Source: Caballeronia sordidicola
GTDB lineage: Bacteria > Pseudomonadota > Gammaproteobacteria > Burkholderiales > Burkholderiaceae
Assembly (NCBI RefSeq): GCF_000729995.1
Contig: NZ_JNFG01000023.1
Coordinates: forward strand, 37,994 to 101,993
Direction: 5' to 3'
DNA length: 64,000 nt
Shown here: positions 61,740 to 64,000 of the stretch, piece after piece
Layout: each line of letters begins with the position of its first letter
Numbering within the stretch: position 1 is the stretch's first letter
Translations under genes and position numbers: made by a program
Notes under the pieces: model-generated
Told to the model about the DNA's origin: nothing
Databases searched by the model: none
Seen by the model: the letters and a program-made list of their open reading frames with translations, nothing else

Positions 61740-62240
61740 CTAGTCCCCGGTGCCATAGCCTTTTTTAGCGATCAACGCGGTGCGTACAAAATCCATGACA
61801 GGGGTACCGTCTTGTTTGAATGCGCGCGTATGGACGGTGACGATCCCTTGCGTGGGACGTGACTTCGATTCGCGTTTTTCAAGCACTTCAGATTCGGCGT
61901 ACAACGTATCGCCGCAAAATACGGGACCTGTCAGCTTGATTTCCTTCCAGCCAAGATTCGCGATGGCCTTGCCGCTGACATCGTTCACCGACATGCCGAG
62001 CACGATCGCAACCGTCAGGCCGCTATTCACCAGCAATTGCCCGAACTCGCTTTTGGCGGCATGCGCGGCATCGCAGTGCATCGGGTGGAAGTTCATTGTC
62101 AGCAACGAGAAATGGATGTTGTCAGCCTCGGTGATCGTCCGGCCCGGCCGATGTTCGTAAATATCCCCGACCGTGAACTCCTCGAAATAGCGCCCATAAC
62201 TCGCGCGATACCGTTGCTTCCCCAATTCTTCGGCTTGCAT
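61740..62240 (-). CDS. MaoC-type dehydratase/hydratase (itaconyl-CoA hydratase candidate)
   Basis: A 166-residue hot-dog fold hydratase, first gene of the operon. It shows VGDIYEHRPGRTITEADNIH, SLLTMNFHPMHCDAAHAAKS, and the strand GDTLYAESEVLEKRESKSRP, all common to MaoC/mesaconyl-CoA hydratase-like proteins; the catalytic Asp/His pair is in the NFHPMHCD loop. By context it would hydrate itaconyl- or mesaconyl-CoA to citramalyl-CoA. The open frame extends upstream, but ATG 62240 has AGGAG 8 nt before it. It lies 84 nt before the MFS gene. Confidence 0.9.
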   Translation of the reverse strand: MQAEELGKQRYRASYGRYFEEFTVGDIYEHRPGRTITEADNIHFSLLTMNFHPMHCDAAHAAKSEFGQLLVNSGLTVAIVLGMSVNDVSGKAIANLGWKEIKLTGPVFCGDTLYAESEVLEKRESKSRPTQGIVTVHTRAFKQDGTPVMDFVRTALIAKKGYGTGD

Positions 62241-62267
62241 GTTCAGCGCTCCTGTCTCAATTGTTTG

Positions 62268-62306
62268 TTTGTACGGACAAAGTATCTTCCCGAACAATCT
62301 GTCCGT
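62268..62306. promoter_or_regulatory. candidate operator of the dicarboxylate operon
   Basis: TTTGTACGGACAAA (62268-62281) is an interrupted palindrome, and its half ACGGACA recurs inverted as TGTCCGT at 62300-62306, so two half-site pairs flank the likely promoter 30-65 nt before the MaoC start. The GntR regulator inside the operon is the natural candidate to bind it. Confidence 0.5.
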
Positions 62307-62480
62307 CAATCGAGGGTATCTACCGAGGAGTGCAGTGCGGGTTTTATATGAGGAATAGAGCCTGAATGTGGGTCTTATGTGACCACTACCCGGCTTGAAT
62401 GGCGATGTTTGGACGAGAGGTAGTTGAGTGAAGGGGCATCCATCACAACAGAGGCATGTCTCGAGCGCCTTGGACCCCGC

Positions 62481-64000
62481 TCAGAAGGTACGCGCTTTCG
62501 GCGGAATCGATTCAACGGTCAACGGTTGCATGTGCACCGGCTTGTAATCGATGCGGTCGCCGCGGCTGAACCACAAGGTATGCCGAAGCCAGTCGACGTC
62601 GTCCCGGTCCGGGAAATCGGCGTTGGCGTGTGCACCACGACTCTCTTTGCGTGAGTCCGCGGACACAACGGTGGCGCGTGCCGCTTCGATCAGGTTCGCC
62701 AGTTCCAGCGCTTCGACCCGTGCTGTGTTGAACACCTTCGACTTGTCCTTCAAATGGACGTGATTCGTGCGCTCGGTCAGTTCCCTGATCTTCTCCCGAC
62801 CCTCCTGGATAAGACTTGTAGTGCGAAACACCCCTGCATGGGCCTGCATGGTCGAACGGATGTCGTTGGCTATCGTCTGTGAGTATTCGCCCGACGTCGA
62901 TTTATTCAGCTTGTCGAGACGCTCAAGCGCGAAATCGGCGGCATCGGCCGGCAGCGGCTTTTGCTCCCTGATTTCCTTCACGTGCCTGGCGATGTGGTTG
63001 CCCGCTTCGCGGCCAAACACCACCAAGTCCAGCAGCGAGTTCGTGCCGAGGCGGTTCGCACCGTGCACCGACACGCACGAACACTCGCCCACCGCGTAGA
63101 AGCCATTGACCGGTTCTTCACTATCCTTCGACGTGCCGACGACCTGCCCGTGAATGTTCGTCGGAATACCGCCCATCTGATAGTGAATGGTCGGCACGAC
63201 CGGGATTGGTTCCTTGATGCAGTCCACGTTCGCAAACTTCAGCGCGATCTCGCGGATCGACGGAAGACGTTTCATGATGGTCTCGGGACCGATGTGCGAC
63301 AGATCTAGCAGCAAGTGGTCCTTGTTGGGTCCAACGCCGCGCCCTTCCTTGATCTCTTGTCCCATGGAACGACAGACCATATCGCGCGGCGCCAAGTCCT
63401 TCAGCGTCGGCGCATAACGTTCCATGAAGCGCTCGCCGTCCGAGTTGCGCAGAATGCCGCCTTCGCCGCGCACTCCCTCGGTAATCAGCACGCCCGCACC
63501 CGCGACTCCAGTCGGGTGGAATTGCCAGAACTCCATGTCCTCAAGTGCAATGTCCGCGCGGGCCGCCATGCCGAGTCCGTCGCCGGTATTGATGAACGCG
63601 TTCGTCGATGCCGCGAAGATCCGGCCTGCGCCGCCCGTGGCGAACAGCGTGGTCTTGCCTTCGAGAATGTGGACGTCGCCCGTTTCCATTTCCATGGCAG
63701 TCACTCCGAGCACGTCGCCGTCGGCGTCGCGGATCAGATCCAGCGCCATCCATTCAACGAAGAAGTGCGTCTTGGCTGCGACGTTCTGCTGATACAGCGT
63801 GTGCAGCAACGCATGGCCGGTACGGTCGGCGGCGGCGCAAGCGCGCTGCACCGGTTTTTCACCGTAGTTCGCCGTGTGCCCGCCAAACGGACGCTGATAG
63901 ATCGTGCCATCTGCGTTGCGGTCGAACGGCATGCCCATGTGTTCGAGTTCGTAGACAGCGCCAGGCGCTTCACGGCACATGAATTCGATCGCATCCTGGT
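62481..64000 (-). CDS. sdhA: succinate dehydrogenase flavoprotein subunit (5' end beyond window)
   Basis: The SdhA subunit of succinate:quinone oxidoreductase. 506 codons are present, lacking about the first 85 residues. Visible are GGHTANYGEKPVQRACAAAD, ATGGAGRIFAASTNAFINTG, EFWQFHPTGVAGAGVL, TEGVRGEGGILRN, the catalytic Arg/His region (PTIHYQMGGIPTN) and VHGANRLGTNSLLDLVVFGR, and the terminus PPKARTF. Normally sdhB follows directly on the same strand. Here the next gene downstream is the MaoC operon, 240 nt away, and no sdhB fragment is seen. It may be an orphan paralogue or the edge of a rearrangement. Confidence 0.95.
   Translation of the reverse strand, partial: QDAIEFMCREAPGAVYELEHMGMPFDRNADGTIYQRPFGGHTANYGEKPVQRACAAADRTGHALLHTLYQQNVAAKTHFFVEWMALDLIRDADGDVLGVTAMEMETGDVHILEGKTTLFATGGAGRIFAASTNAFINTGDGLGMAARADIALEDMEFWQFHPTGVAGAGVLITEGVRGEGGILRNSDGERFMERYAPTLKDLAPRDMVCRSMGQEIKEGRGVGPNKDHLLLDLSHIGPETIMKRLPSIREIALKFANVDCIKEPIPVVPTIHYQMGGIPTNIHGQVVGTSKDSEEPVNGFYAVGECSCVSVHGANRLGTNSLLDLVVFGREAGNHIARHVKEIREQKPLPADAADFALERLDKLNKSTSGEYSQTIANDIRSTMQAHAGVFRTTSLIQEGREKIRELTERTNHVHLKDKSKVFNTARVEALELANLIEAARATVVSADSRKESRGAHANADFPDRDDVDWLRHTLWFSRGDRIDYKPVHMQPLTVESIPPKARTF

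Noticed and set aside
1..64000. tRNA, rRNA, CRISPR arrays, intact insertion sequences, prophage genes
   Set aside because: No cloverleaf, repeat-spacer pattern, transposase or phage structural gene could be recognised by reading either strand.

Overview
The window is GC-rich chromosomal DNA that looks like Burkholderia sensu lato (Paraburkholderia/Caballeronia-like). The pointers are a phasin, a giant cyclic beta-glucan synthase, a VpsR-like sigma-54 regulator, an arcDABC operon that includes an amino-acid decarboxylase, oleate hydratase, tandem HD/LuxR regulators and a dense set of LysR/MFS/MCP genes. This assignment comes from protein resemblance read by eye, not from a database search. I see no rRNA, tRNA, CRISPR, phage or intact insertion sequence.

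Layout. 1-5.2 kb: truncated sigma-54 regulator (-), decayed AraC tail, phasin, AhpD/CMD-like protein, MmyB-type XRE regulator with an aldo/keto reductase. 5.4-15.5 kb: small unknown genes around an 8.7-kb cyclic beta-1,2-glucan synthase (-). 15.9-31.6 kb: a stress/low-oxygen neighbourhood with a CDF metal exporter, lipoprotein, PRC-barrel protein, a cysteine-poor TrxC relative, adhP, the arginine deiminase operon (arcD, decarboxylase, arcA, arcB, arcC; all -), a divergent oleate hydratase and a general-stress protein. Three FNR/ANR-like boxes lie here, one of them well spaced for arcD, beside decayed fragments of a GH65 phosphorylase and an alcohol dehydrogenase. 31.7-34.4 kb: P3A proton ATPase, a long inverted repeat and a LacI C-terminal fragment. 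34.4-40 kb: Lrp regulator, OYE-type flavoprotein with divergent LysR, and a Cache chemoreceptor. 40.7-46.5 kb: a NadC paralogue, a PhnN-AMP-phosphorylase fusion and two MFS carriers. 46.6-54.3 kb: chemoreceptor, CcdA-thioredoxin pair, degenerate HD-GYP/LuxR regulator, alpha/beta hydrolase, LysR with a divergent PRISE-like reductase. 54.3-62.3 kb: an eight-gene minus-strand operon (MaoC, MFS, MmgE/PrpD, acyl-CoA dehydrogenase, CaiB, GntR, CitE, DUF2889) resembling itaconate/2-methylsuccinate catabolism. 62.5-64 kb: 3' part of an sdhA with no sdhB after it.

How the genes work together. The strongest candidate for an undescribed system is the unit at 40.74-44.86 kb. One polypeptide carries an AMP-phosphorylase-type domain (nucleoside monophosphate + Pi to base + ribose-1,5-bisphosphate) and a PhnN domain (ribose-1,5-bisphosphate + ATP to PRPP). 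It is coupled by a 7-nt gap to a quinolinate phosphoribosyltransferase, which consumes PRPP, and is followed by an organic-anion-type MFS carrier. Together they read as a self-contained PRPP-generating and PRPP-using module, perhaps for an imported pyridine carboxylate. The 54-62 kb operon would convert a C5 dicarboxylate to CoA thioesters and cleave it to acetyl-CoA and pyruvate. The arc operon would give ATP from arginine under oxygen limitation and may pass ornithine on to putrescine.
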